From positions 21,798,001-21,862,000 of the forward strand of contig OX335650.1 of assembly GCA_946894095.1 (NCBI GenBank): 64,000 nt of DNA. The letters are read 5' to 3'. This DNA is from Incurvaria masculella. Taxonomy: Eukaryota > Arthropoda > Insecta > Lepidoptera > Incurvariidae. Shown piece by piece: positions 20,172-30,590 of the stretch (positions are counted from its first letter, which is position 1; each line of letters begins with the position of its first letter). The position numbers were made by a program, and so were the translations under genes. The notes below the pieces were generated by a model. That model did not search any database. It was not told the DNA's origin and worked only from the letters and a program-made list of their open reading frames with translations.

Positions 20172-20545
20172 ACTACAATCAAGGACATTTTTTACTGAAT
20201 TCTCTTCAGCCCGTCGCAACTCTCAACTTCTCTGCTCAGATAACACGATTGAAATCTACAGTACCAGTTATCAGAAGAATCCCTCGCACTGTTAGAACCG
20301 CGGTGGCTGAAAAGTTTACCGCAATCGTTAAATAATGCACAGAGAGGAATACAGTTGCAAGTTTTTTTTTAATTTATTTATTTAACACATCTTGAAATTA
20401 CATACAGTCTCTGTTGGCAAAAAAAATTACAAAATCACAGGAGTACAAGTTACTACATAAAGCATGAATCCCGTAGGGGGCAAAATCAAAACACAGCGTA
20501 CTAGTATGAAATAAGCGAAACAAACAGTGGAAACACAAGCCCTGT
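20172..20545 (+). pseudogene. RLE retrotransposon, linker before the RT, with an AT-rich insertion
   Basis: 20190-20330 encodes a segment ending VIRRIPRTVRTAVAEKF, recognisable as the region just before the RT in this retroelement family. A stop follows at about 20332. From 20360 to about 20545 the sequence is AT-rich and non-coding, then the coding signal resumes with SWEELFLFPYNVL. The interruption is probably another small insertion. Confidence 0.45.
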
Positions 20546-21169
20546 ATGAAAATACAAATGAGTTGGGAGGAGCTTTTCTTATTTCCCTATAATGTGCTCT
20601 ATATACCGGTATCGAACACCACAAATAAAGTATCGGTATCTTCGGCAATTAAGAGAAACCTTCAAAATTATAACAGCCAACCTATAAATGACAATATAAC
20701 GAAACATGCTAAAACTCCCCATTTCAAAAAGGTCGAAGCAAAAGTTTTTGATGGTGATTTTTTTCGGGGCGCCGTACGTCTTCTCTCATCCGAGGATACA
20801 ATTGCAGCAGATAAGCTGGAAACATACGAAGCACTGAAATCTAAGCATACTTCACGACATTCGACCTCAAGTCCGCCTGAAACTCCGACAGATGACTTAA
20901 ATACGATGACCACAGATAAAGAAAACGTTTCGAATGCTATAGCATCTTTTCCGAACGGCTCAGCTAGTGGCTTCGACGAACTACGTCCTCAACATTTAAA
21001 AGACATGTTGTCAACAGCAAACGGAGTCACCGCAGACCACCTATTAGATGAAATAACAAAATTATGTGATATTATGCTATCGGGTCGAGTTAATCCAGCT
21101 TTTACAAGTTTCCTCTACGGTGCCTCAATGTGTGCATTAAAAAAGAAGGACGGCGGAATCGGCCGATAG
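20546..21169 (+). pseudogene. RLE retrotransposon pol, N-terminal RT part
   Basis: The 207-codon frame encodes the upstream RT region: FRGAVRLLSSEDTIA, then AIASFPNGSASGFDELRPQH and LYGASMCALKKKDGGI. This matches a widespread invertebrate retroelement family in which the next words are PIAVGCTLRRLV. Here the frame runs into a stop because one nucleotide is missing near 21162, and the downstream part continues in a different frame from 21130. The upstream frame has no obvious start codon of its own; the M at 20546 lies in the flank of an insertion. Non-functional. Confidence 0.8.
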
Positions 21170-22107
21170 CTGTCGGATGCACCCTAAGGCGCCTAGTGTC
21201 TAAAATATCTTGTACAAAGATCATGCAATCGCTGGGAAATAAATGTCGGCCTCACCAAATGGGTTTCGGGACCAGGTGTGGAAGTGAAGCGATCGTTCAC
21301 GCAACAAGAACCTATATAAAGGAAGCTAAAACAGCCGAAATCATTTTAAAAGTAGATTTTCGAAATGCTTTCAATTCCGTTGATCGAAATACAATGCTCC
21401 ATGAAGTCCACGAACAGATACCCGACCTCTACAAGTATATGTTTCAGTGCTATTCATCTCCTTCACACCTGTTTTATAACGGCTATGATCAGATCCCATC
21501 ATGTGTTGGCTGCCAACAAGGTGATGCGCTTGGACCAGCGATTTTTAACTTGTCCATTCAACCGATAATAGAGGAACTCGTATCAGAACTGAACTTGTGG
21601 TACTTGGACGACGGCGTGCTTGATGGCAGTTTGGAAACAGCTCTTCAAGATATTGGAAACCTTATTACGAAATTTCACTTAATCGGACTCGAGTTGAATT
21701 TCGAAAAATGTGAAATTTATATTTGCCCATCAGTCTCGGCGGAGAGAAGAGGAGAAATCATAAGTAAAATGAATGCAGCGGCCCCGGGCGTTCGCTTTCA
21801 ATCAGCTCATGAACTCACCCTGCTTGGCTCTCCGGTTCTCGATGAAGCTGTGGTACCGGTGATAGTTTTAAAGAAAAATGTTTTGTCAAAATTTACTAAT
21901 AACCTGTTGGAGGTGGAACCATACGGGGCCATCTATCTTTTAAGACATTGTTTTTTTATACCCAAATTTACATATTTATTACGGACTGGACCCTACTGGA
22001 AATATTTAGATAATTTATTTGACTTAGATTTGATTTTAAATAAGGCTTTAGAAAGTATTTTAAACATAAATGTAAAAATAGATGATCCGGCCTGGGTACA
22101 AATGTAA
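21130..22107 (+). pseudogene. RLE retrotransposon pol, catalytic reverse transcriptase part
   Basis: The frame encodes RPIAVGCTLRRLVSKISC, HQMGFGTRCGSEAIVHA, ILKVDFRNAFNSVDR, CQQGDALGPAIF and the catalytic box WYLDDG, so both catalytic aspartates survive. The thumb follows (GLELNFEKCEIYI). A stop at 22105-22107 interrupts the frame, but the coding signal continues in the same frame after it. The YLDDG box, in place of FADD/YADD, separates this family from the jockey-type elements elsewhere in the window. The exact clade is uncertain. Confidence 0.85.
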
Positions 22108-23090
22108 CCTGTAAAATTCGGAGGATGCGGTATTCGTTCGGTAAGGGATGTAGCTCTACCCTCATCTAAGGCTCTACCAGCCTTCCTCTCCTCTACTCAT
22201 AGTACGGCGGACCTTGTCGGTTCTGTTTTAATCCCGTCAGTCGTTGACGCCGAGGTCGCATACTTAGTAGAGGCGAGGGACGCCTGGTGGACTCTCTGTC
22301 CGAATGAGCCGATTCCTCTCTTTTCAAATGGGCAAAAAGGCTGGGACGTACCGATCATCAAGTCCGTGCGCAGTGTTCTCTCGCTGAATGGCAGCGACGT
22401 GGACAGAGCGCGCCTCCTGGCGGCGTCGGAGTCTGGAGCGTGGCTGAACGTCTACCCCTCGCCCCATCTCGGTACGCTTCTAGACCGGGTTACGCTACGC
22501 ACAGCGTTCTGCCTCCGATTTGGCGTTAGGATATGTGAGGCACACATATGTGTGTGCGGCCAATCGGTGGGAACGCTCGGGCACCACGGCCTTTCATGCT
22601 CCAGGAGTGCCGGAGGTTTTCCCGCCATGCTGACATCAACCGTATACTCAAGCATTCCCTTGCTTCCGCACGCATACCCAGCGTTCTCGAGCCGGTTGGC
22701 TTGGTCCGAGACGATGGATAGCGGACAGACGGCATGTCGTTGCTGCCATGGAAGCAAGGAAGGGCTCTTGTCTGGGATGTCACATGCGCGGTCAGGAAGC
22801 TGGCTATGCCGCGGCAAAGGCGCAAACCTTAAAACATAGAAAGTATCGTGACATTAAAGCAAATTACGAGTTTGTCGCTTTTGCAGTGGAGACCCTTTGG
22901 GGCATGGAGCCCGGACACCAAAGAACTGGTACAGCAGTTGGGCAAACTGCTCATTTAGGAGTCCGGAGACCATCCTGCCAGAGCGTTCCTTACCCAAAAT
23001 ATAAGCTTGGCCATTCAGCGGGGGAACGCCACTTCGGTCATTGGGACGATGCCAACAGTCCAAATGGAGGAGCTATTTATTTTAATTTAA
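22108..23090 (+). pseudogene. RLE retrotransposon pol, C-terminal zinc knuckle and restriction-like endonuclease remnants
   Basis: Directly after the stop the frame stays open to about 22620 and includes a Cys/His cluster, CVCGQSVGTLGHHGLSC, like the knuckle preceding restriction-like endonucleases of R2-type elements. After a frameshift near 22615 another frame carries GLVRDDG, a stop, then RTDGMSLLPW and ALVWDVT, which fits the (P)D-x(12)-D core of the endonuclease. After a further shift VAFAVETLW and then LAIQRGNATSVIGT mark the C-terminus, ending near 23090. At least two frameshifts and three stops make it dead. That the family uses an RLE rather than an apurinic endonuclease is inferred from these motifs. 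Confidence 0.7.
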
Positions 23091-23099
23091 TTATACAGT

Positions 23100-24660
23100 T
23101 TTATATTCTCTGTTTTTTTCTCCTTATTTATGTTTTATCCTTCTATCCTATTTATACTAATGTTGTAGAATAAACGCTTTGCGTTTTCAAATGATAGAAA
23201 AGAAACATGACGATAACACAAGCACCGAGTCCCGACACGACTTACGCGTCAGAGTCGCGCGGGAGGGAAGGAGCGGCGGAGGGCGCGCGCTATCGATTGC
23301 CCCAGTTGAGAGGGCCGGAAGCCGCGGTAGAGCGGGATGCGACCGTCCTCCCTCGCCCCGCGCCCTCCCGCTACACCCCGCCCAGCCGTCGTCGGGCTGC
23401 ACTGCACAAACACCGCTCAAAACAACGTCGACTGCTATCTTTATACCGATTGCGATGTGTCGTATTTATATCAGTTGGGGACGTATTCGCCCCCCTCTGG
23501 ATCCATATGCACGAAGAGAGTCAGCCAACAGCACTCGGATGGATTGTGCTGCGACGGAGGCGCGGCGGCGCGTACCTGTGGGGACGCCGTTTGACATTGA
23601 GGTGACATTGGTCGCTCCAAAGCGAAACTTCTCTGCATCGTAACAGTCACAGAAGTACGCGTCTGTGGATTCAACTGCCGCTTGAATTGCATCAATTCTT
23701 AAATACGTCCGAAATACTTTCTTTTAAAAATCCTTCTGAAACTTCACAATTCACCATCACAACAGGCATAAAAAACAGAACAATTACCATAAAATAGCTG
23801 TAATCATGAACACCATGTAAAAATATGCTAGGTAACATTCAAATGCATTTTGTCCGCACTGCATTCAAATATTCAGTACTACATACCTACCTGAAAGTTA
23901 CCTAAGATAACGTCGATGTTACCTTTTTAATTTTAGATTTGTTTTGTTTTTATAACGCATTTTATCAATAAGAGGGGAGCCATGTGCCGGTCTTTACCTA
24001 TTACAGCTATACCACTACATTATACATATATACATATAGATTATGGCTACATCTTTAGTTGTTTAGCACGGTCAGGGCCTCCGCGCGCCGTGTCGTACTG
24101 CCCCGTATCATACTTATGCTGTGGCCGCGTGCGTGCCGCCGCGCCGCCGCACCCGCACGAGAGTCTGTCGTGTGCACGGGTTGTGTGTGACCACTGGGAC
24201 GACCAATACAAAATTATACAGTGCATCTGCTTATCATTTCATATAGTTCAATTCTACTGGCAGCGTGAATAAAAAACCTCAACAATACTATTTAAACGGG
24301 AACTCGCAATCTATGCAGAACCACTAAATGGTCGTTTGTTCTACTGTGCGCCGATCGCGGAACTCTACCACTAGCCACGTTCATGTCACAGAAGTTGTGC
24401 GTTTCGCTGTGCGGGCCGGGGCGGGGCGGGGCGGCCGTGCATTCCGCTCACGTGCGCTGGCGGTTCTTTTTGTTTCCCAAGCAACGATGTTGTGATTCCG
24501 CGCCATTGTGGTGGAATACATAACTTCGGCACGTGGCCGCGTCGCTCGACGCCTCGCTCCGCCCGCGCCCGCGCGACTCCTCGAGCGGCTCGCTCCGAGA
24601 GGTCGCCAGTCTAGTCGGGGTGAGCGCCGAATGTGAAGTCCGTTTTGAGAAAATATATAG
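23100..24660. other. Unassigned region with GC-rich islands, possible host promoter
   Basis: 23225-23430, 24080-24180 and 24400-24620 are strongly GC rich. The last contains GGGGCGGGGCGGGGCGG at 24417-24433, CACGTG-type E-boxes (24450s, 24530s) and a G/GTGAGC donor-like site at 24619-24625. None matches mobile elements in the window. This could be a host promoter and first exon, with the LINE at 24661 lying in the first intron, but there is no reading frame to prove it. Confidence 0.3.
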
Positions 24661-24707
24661 TTTTTTTTTTTTTTTGGTTAAGCGCGGCATATGGCGTACG
24701 CCAGGAC

Positions 24708-26882
24708 CTAAAGGTGCCCGACGACGCCCATGGGTTTTCGAACATTCAGGGGGCTGCGAAAACCATGCCGGCCGGCCAGGTGCTTCTTCACACCACGTTT
24801 GAAGGACCCCAGGTCGTAATTTGGGGGAAATACCTCGGAAGGGAGTTCATTCCATTGTTTACCGACCCTATAGATAAAGGATCTAGAGGATCGGTGAGTT
24901 CTTATTTTTGGAATGTCGACTGTGAATTTATGCATTTTCTCCCTGTTCCGCGTTGACCGAAGGTAGAAAGGGGACGGAGGAACAGCGTTATGCAGCTCCG
25001 ACGAGCATTCTCCATGGTAAAGACGATAGAAGACAGAGAGAGACCCTACATCCCTTCTGAGTTGAAGGGTCTCCAAATTTAGGGATACCTCGGGGTCGTC
25101 AACGAGACGCACGGCCCGACGCTGTATCGAGTCCAGGGAGCCAAGCAGGTGCTTAGCTGAGCCGTCCCACAAGTGCGAACAGTACTCCACGCAAGACCTT
25201 ATCTGCGCCTTGTAAAGAAGCAGTTTTTGGTCAGGCGTGAAGTACTGACGCACCCTGTTGAGGACTCCCAGCTTTTTTGAGGCGAGCTTGGCTTTATCCT
25301 CGATATGGCGTCCGAAATTAAGGTCATGCGTCAGGTCAACACCAAGGATCCCTATGTGGTCGTCAATATGTAGAGTTGCTCCCTGGAAGGTCGGAGCCGC
25401 ACTGAACGGAGCTCGCTTCGCACTGAACACGCACGCCTGCGTCTTGCTCGCGTTAAACTCGACGAGGTTCAGGAGACCCCACCCGGAAACTTTTTCCAGG
25501 GTCTCTTCGAGTCTAGCAACGAGGCGCCGTCTATCGTCATCCACTTCAGCCCGGCTTGCGGTCTGGTGACTGGTGTACCTGGCTAGCACCGTGCTGTCAT
25601 CTGCGTAGCAATCAATGTCGCCCAAATTGAGCAGGTCATTGATGTGCAGCAGAAAAAGGGTTGGGGACAACACAGAGCCCTGCGGCACGCCGGCATTCAC
25701 AGATATGGCTTTGGAGCAGCAACTGTCAACCAAGACTTTTATGCTGCGGCCATGCAGGAAGTCGGCGATCCAGTCACACAGCTCGGGTGGAAGGCCATAA
25801 GAGGGCAGCTTGGAAAGCAGTGCCTTATGCCAGACCCGGTCAAATGCTTTAGCGATATCCAGGCCGATAGCCATACCTTCGCCATGATTTTCGAGCGCAT
25901 CGCCCATCTCATGTGAGACGTATACTAGGAGATCCCCAGCAGATCGATTCGGACGGAAGCCGTATTGATGATCGCTGAGAAGTTCATTGCTCTCTAGATA
26001 CTTCATCAACTGAGAGTTAATGATGCGCTCCATCACTTTGCAGAGAAGAGAGGTGATGGCTATGGGTCGGTAGTTGGCCGGGTCCGATCGATCACCCTTT
26101 TTAGGCACGGGCTGAACGTTGGCCGATTTCCAAGCTGCAGGCACACAACCAGTGGAGTACGATAGGCGGTAAAGGCGGGTTAAGACAGGAGCTAGTTCGG
26201 GAGCACAATTCCTTAACACGAGCGCAGGAATACCATCAGGGCCACTCGCCTTCCTGGAGTCTAGGGCGAAGAGCTCACGCCGCACAGCTCCCTGACGGAA
26301 CTGTATGCTCGGCATAGACACTTCGCACCCGGGGATAGAAGGCGGAGTGGAGCCGCCATCATCCAGGCGTGAGTTCGCCGCAAAGAGGCCCACGAGAAGG
26401 TCGGCCTTCTCTCTGGCGGAAAAAGCGAGTGATCCGTCAGGCTGCTGCAATGGTGGAAGTGAGGAGCGGCAGAAATTTGCTTCGACAGATTTGGCGAGGG
26501 ACCAGAATTGACGGCTCCCAGTCGGGTGGCTGATCAACTTCTCGCCAATTCTGCTGATATGCTCGAACTTCGCTCTGGCAATTATTCTCTTACTAGATCT
26601 GGAGGCTACGTTAAGGGCCTGTTTCAGCGTCTTCAGGTTTGGGTCACGTCGTGTTCGCGCACGAAACCATGCACGATGGGCCGCGTTCTTAGTTGAACAG
26701 GCGACCGCGCACTCCGCGTTGAACCATGGCTGGCATTTAATACCGAGGGATTTGGTAGGGCTAGGAATAAATAATTCCATAGCTCCCTGAATCACCTCGG
26801 AAACGGCATTAGCACAGCTCGACGGATCCATAGCGCTGAAACAGAGCTGCCTCCAAGGGAAGGAGGAGAAGTGTTCTCTCAT
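24708..26882 (-). pseudogene. Jockey-type ORF2, reverse transcriptase part, 724 codons
   Basis: The frame encodes a linker (CQPWFNAECAVA, FWSLAKSVEANF), then the RT: YRPIAITSLLCKVMERII, HQYGFRPNRSAGDLL, GLDIAKAFDRVWH, GVPQGSVLSPTLF, the catalytic CYADD, and LNLVEFNASKTQACVFS, followed by a C-terminal region ending GVVGHL. All RT core motifs are intact. It lies in the same frame as the endonuclease at 26889-27794, separated only by the TAG at 26889-26891, so the apparent ATG at 26882 is internal to the original ORF2. The protein would copy element RNA at a nicked target in the nucleus. As it stands a full enzyme could be made only by stop-codon readthrough. Confidence 0.88.
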
Positions 26883-26888
26883 TCCGTC

Positions 26889-27794
26889 CTAATCTGCTGA
26901 CTCGTAGTGCCACACCAGACGCGTGCCAGACGCACGTGTCTCAGACTGGGTGTGTGGCACAGTTGACCTTACCAGGCAGTGGTCAGATGACCCCAAGGGA
27001 GCAAGCACCGATACCTTGTACCCGGCGGGTTTGGTGGTCAGCAGAAGATCCAGTAAGGAGGACGCATCACCTGCTCGATGTGGGATACGCGTATGTTGCG
27101 TCACCAGTTGAGTCAGGTTGTGCGCCAGAGCGAAGTTACGCACAGCCCTACCAGCAAAGTCAGTCTTTTCGGAGCCTAGCCACGACGCATGGTGTGCGTT
27201 AAAATCTCCCAGGAAGACCAACTCCGCTGAGGGGAACCTCGCCTGTGCATCGTCTGCCGCTTTGCTCAGGTACTCCATAAGTCGAGTAACCTCCTTGTCT
27301 CCGTTATGCGGTCTGTACAGGCACGCATACAGCCGCGTGTCCGTCCCCATGTCAACGTGGACCCAAAGCACGGAGTGTTCGGGGTCCGCAAGGCAGTGCA
27401 GACGGCGACAACAAATATCAGACCTGACGAACAAACATACCCCGGCTTTCGGACGGAAGGATTCTTCCAGAGTGTAGCCGGGATAGTGCAGATACGATGT
27501 GTCGGCAGGTCGTGATATTTGTGTCTTCGTGAGGAAAAGCATGGCCGGCTTACTCTGCTCCAGGTGCAGGTGCACGGCATTCAGATTAGTGTGCAGCCCC
27601 CTTATATTCGCAATGTCTGCGCGAAAAATGCCGGGGTTGTGCACCGCTGAATTAACGTTTTTCCTTTTATTTTGCACTGTCATTTTTGAGTTGGTGTGAA
27701 GGGGTTGCACAGGGAACAAGCGGCGAAGATTTGTGGTCAAAGCGCAACTCTCTGGTTTCGTCACTATCTGCCTGGGATGGTGAGAAACCGACAC
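26889..27794 (-). pseudogene. Jockey-type ORF2, endonuclease part ending at an amber codon
   Basis: The protein begins around MTVQNKRKN at about 27687 (the frame extends to a GTG at 27794 with no ATG) and encodes an apurinic-type endonuclease: ADIANIRGLHTNLNAV, CLYRPHN, FLGDFNAHH and SSDHCLV. At the position where the family normally has the catalytic Glu of a TET motif this copy has FLTKTQIS, a Glu-to-Lys change. Together with the TAG at 26889-26891 this argues for a dead copy. Frame, spacing and strand tie it to the RT part that follows. I saw no ORF1 upstream. Confidence 0.85.
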
Positions 27795-27799
27795 GATGG

Positions 27800-28480
27800 A
27801 CGGAAGGGCCCCCGGTCCCCCCCGGAAGTGGCCGCCGGGACCCCGGCACTCCGGTCACCAACCGGCACGACGGACCACTCCGAGATTATGCGCCGAGTGA
27901 TGGTGCAGCCTTCTGTGATGGTTAGGCACAGACCGGGCCATGAACTACTCGGCGGGCGGGCAGCGGAAACCCGTTTCACCAGGTCTCCCTGGCCATCGTG
28001 TCGATCCCTTACTCCCAAGCAGTGATTCCGCTTTAGAGTCACTGGACCACTCCTCTTCGCCCCTAAATCCCCCTTGCGACTGGGTCCTCGGGATTCACGC
28101 CGGAACACAGCGAACTGCTTGGCGACGCGGCTTATCACCGAGTGTGGTAGCGTACCCAGTCGACCTAGCGGTCTACCACACGCTGGATCCCTTAGTCGCC
28201 TTTTAAGACATGCACGGGAAGATATGCAGTGGGCCCTTTTTTTTTTAACGTGCCGGTACCCACACAGAACTTAGTAACTTTGATCAGTGATTTCACTAGC
28301 TTAGGTACCCGGCTCCGCTCGGGTCAATGTCGTTTCGGACTGGTGTCGGTGGGGGGAGCTTTTTCCATGATTCGGAATCCATGGAAAACTGTGGGTCCCT
28401 TCCCCTCCCATCGCCCTACTGTCGCCTCTACCGGGTTCCCAAATCAGATGTCAGAGATGAATTACGTATAAGCTACTGTG
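27800..28480 (-). other. 5' region of the jockey-type LINE and adjoining repeat
   Basis: No long open frame with a nucleic-acid-binding motif is visible. The part at 28185-28260 (CCCTTAGTCGCC, GTGGGCCC, GTGCCGGTACCCACACAG) recurs in diverged form at about 35970-36055. 28296-28313 carries the CTAGCT-AGGTACCCGGC motif of the dispersed repeat at 1969. Confidence 0.5.
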
Positions 28481-29831
28481 TCACGACTGTTACGGATGGA
28501 TAGACAAACGTCCTCAACCTGGATATTTTATTAAAATTGTCGATCAAATGTAAAATTACCGTGAATCTGGTTCAGGGACTGGGTTGCGAGCAGTACCTTT
28601 ATCGATGCGTCGTCGCCGCCGCCGTTAGAGTAAACCCACGATAGGGGTTCATTCTAGGGTCTCAGGTCGACCCACTGAAGAGAAAGGAAGGTGAAGTGGA
28701 GCTCGATATCGCGTCTCCGCAAATATCGATATGGTCAAAATTACCATGTATAGTTGCATGATAATCCGGCGGCGCGTGATATGCCCCACAGTGGACACAT
28801 CGCCACCGCTCTAAAATGGCGTTCGTCATTGAACTAAAAAAACTTCAAGAAACGAAAACGCCATTAGAGTCAAATTTCATACAAGCGATCGTTTCAACTC
28901 TTTTCCCCCCTATCCTATGGTGTTTCCTTCATTACTTTTTTATTTTCCCGCTCTCAGTTACAACTTTTAATCAGCAAACTTTTTGCCATCTAAATAATTC
29001 ATAACATACTCTAATTACTATTTATAACCAATTTAAAGTTTGAATATTAAAATAACACACAAAACATTACGTAGATCAGGTATTTTAAAACTGCAACTTT
29101 CGTATTTATACTTATCTCAGAGATATTTTTTTAGCCTGGTATCACTTAGTTATCTGTCCCGTTATGTTGCATTAGAGCGAGAGGGGCCTAAATAGGAAAA
29201 TCATGTATGCTAGAAAGGGCGCGCACTTGTCTGAGAGAATACCATCCTCCGGTGAACACGATACACACACACTCACACAACAAATGCATGACTGATAGAG
29301 ACTTTTAGTGAAGTACTTCAAAGGATACAAGTATGCTAGAAAGAGATACCGGCTTTTCCGATAGTTTTGTCGTTCATTGTCGGATATCACGACATCGAGC
29401 CGTACGCCATACTTACTACACACGCACACATATCTATTACCATAAAATAACGCCATTTGATACCATTTTGATAGATTACCTGTGATATTTGATTCCAACT
29501 TCTTTCTTGACTTTCCCGTAATAAATTTTAAATGTTTTCACGACAAACGACGGCATAATTCTTCCTTTCATCTACCATAGAGCAGCACCTATATTTTGGG
29601 CAAACACGCGCGAACGCAGTGACGGGTTTATCGACACTGACAGCTCAGGTACTCTAAATTGTTTGAATTAGAGTACCTGACTTGACACGCAGGGGAAAGC
29701 TCAGAACGCATCTAAATGTTTGTATATATCGATGGCGTTCGTCAAATCAGTTCCCACCCACACAAACCCTCCAATACGTCTGCGACTATGTTTGCATGTA
29801 GCTTGTACGTTTAGCTTGGATTGGTATTTTT
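28481..29831. other. Unassigned spacer
   Basis: Mostly AT-rich, with a GCCGCCGCCG patch near 28610. A short perfect hairpin (AGGTACTCTAAATT and its complement) lies at about 29649-29681. No conserved coding frame. Confidence 0.45.
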
Positions 29832-30072
29832 TAGGGTTCCGTACCCGAAGGGTACCAACTGAACCCTATTACTAAGCTTCCGCTTTCCGTGCGTCTCGTC
29901 CGTCTGTCACAGGACTGTATCTCGTAAACGTAAAAAAGGCAGCAGAAATTAGAAAATAATAAAAATTAAGGGGAGCCCCGATACAAAAAACGTGTGTTTT
30001 TTTGTGTGATATCTTGTAAGATGGTACGGAACCCTTCGTGTACGAGTCTGACTCGTACTTGGCCGGTTTTTT
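29832..30072 (+). repeat. GGTTCCGTA dispersed repeat, copy 2
   Basis: It runs from AGGGTTCCGTACCCGAAGG to TACTTGGCCGGTTTTTT, the full span of the family. It is joined directly at 30072 to the middle of a GAAGTCGG element without its expected start. Confidence 0.8.
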
Positions 30073-30590
30073 ACCTCATAACTTTTGCCTGGGTGAACCG
30101 ATTTTAATGATAATTTTTTTAAATGATAGCTAGTGCTTCCCAAGTGGTCCCATTTTAATTAGGTTAAGTTCTGACAATGATATCCATGAGAAAATCATAA
30201 AAGTCTTAAATTTGTATTAAGATGTGCGCGACAAATGGACGAATAACTCAATATAACGCCAACCGATTTCGGTGATTCTTTTTTAACCGACTTCAAAAAA
30301 TATCAATTCGTCTGTATGTGTTTTTTTTTGGTTTTTTTTTATTGGAAAGGACGTGTACAAATTAGGAAGTGTACTTCATATTCACTAAAAATAAACACAG
30401 TCGGTGTCAGCCAAGGTTAGGTTAGGTTAGGTTAGGTTAGATTAGGTTCTCTTGCAGCGGTTCTAGGCGCAGCGCGTGCCCGGCTGACACCGACTCAAAA
30501 ATTAACAAAAATCGTAACTACAAAAATGGAAATTATTTTTTACTTTTTAGTGCTTTTTCTTTGAAGTCTGTTATTTTTTTTGTTATATTT
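30073..30590 (+). mobile_element. GAAGTCGG element, 5' truncated and rearranged
   Basis: It starts mid-element at ACCTCATAACTTTTGCC, has an internal duplication of the element start (TTTTTAACCGACTTC near 30280), and ends in a hairpin. The left arm is shortened: AAACACAGTCGGTGTCAGCC is fused to the apex. The apex holds (TTAGG)n at about 30414-30447. Confidence 0.75.

Larger units (their letters stand above)
24661..28260 (-). mobile_element. Jockey-type non-LTR retrotransposon with poly(A) tail
   Basis: The minus strand carries a long 5' region (28260-27800), an endonuclease-RT frame (27794-24708) interrupted by a single amber codon, a short 3' end and a 15-nt poly(A) tail (plus-strand T run 24661-24675). 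The end motif GTCCTGGCGTACGCCATATG is shared with fragments at 660, 37459 and, in part, 57490. No CCHC-type ORF1 was recognisable in the 5' region. Poly(A) tail, domain order and RT motifs place it in the jockey group. Confidence 0.85.

Noticed and set aside
23179..23643. Overlapping GC-rich frames on both strands (up to 154 codons)
   Set aside because: High GC alone explains the lack of stops. The composition is Arg/Pro-rich, all frames look alike and there are no domains.
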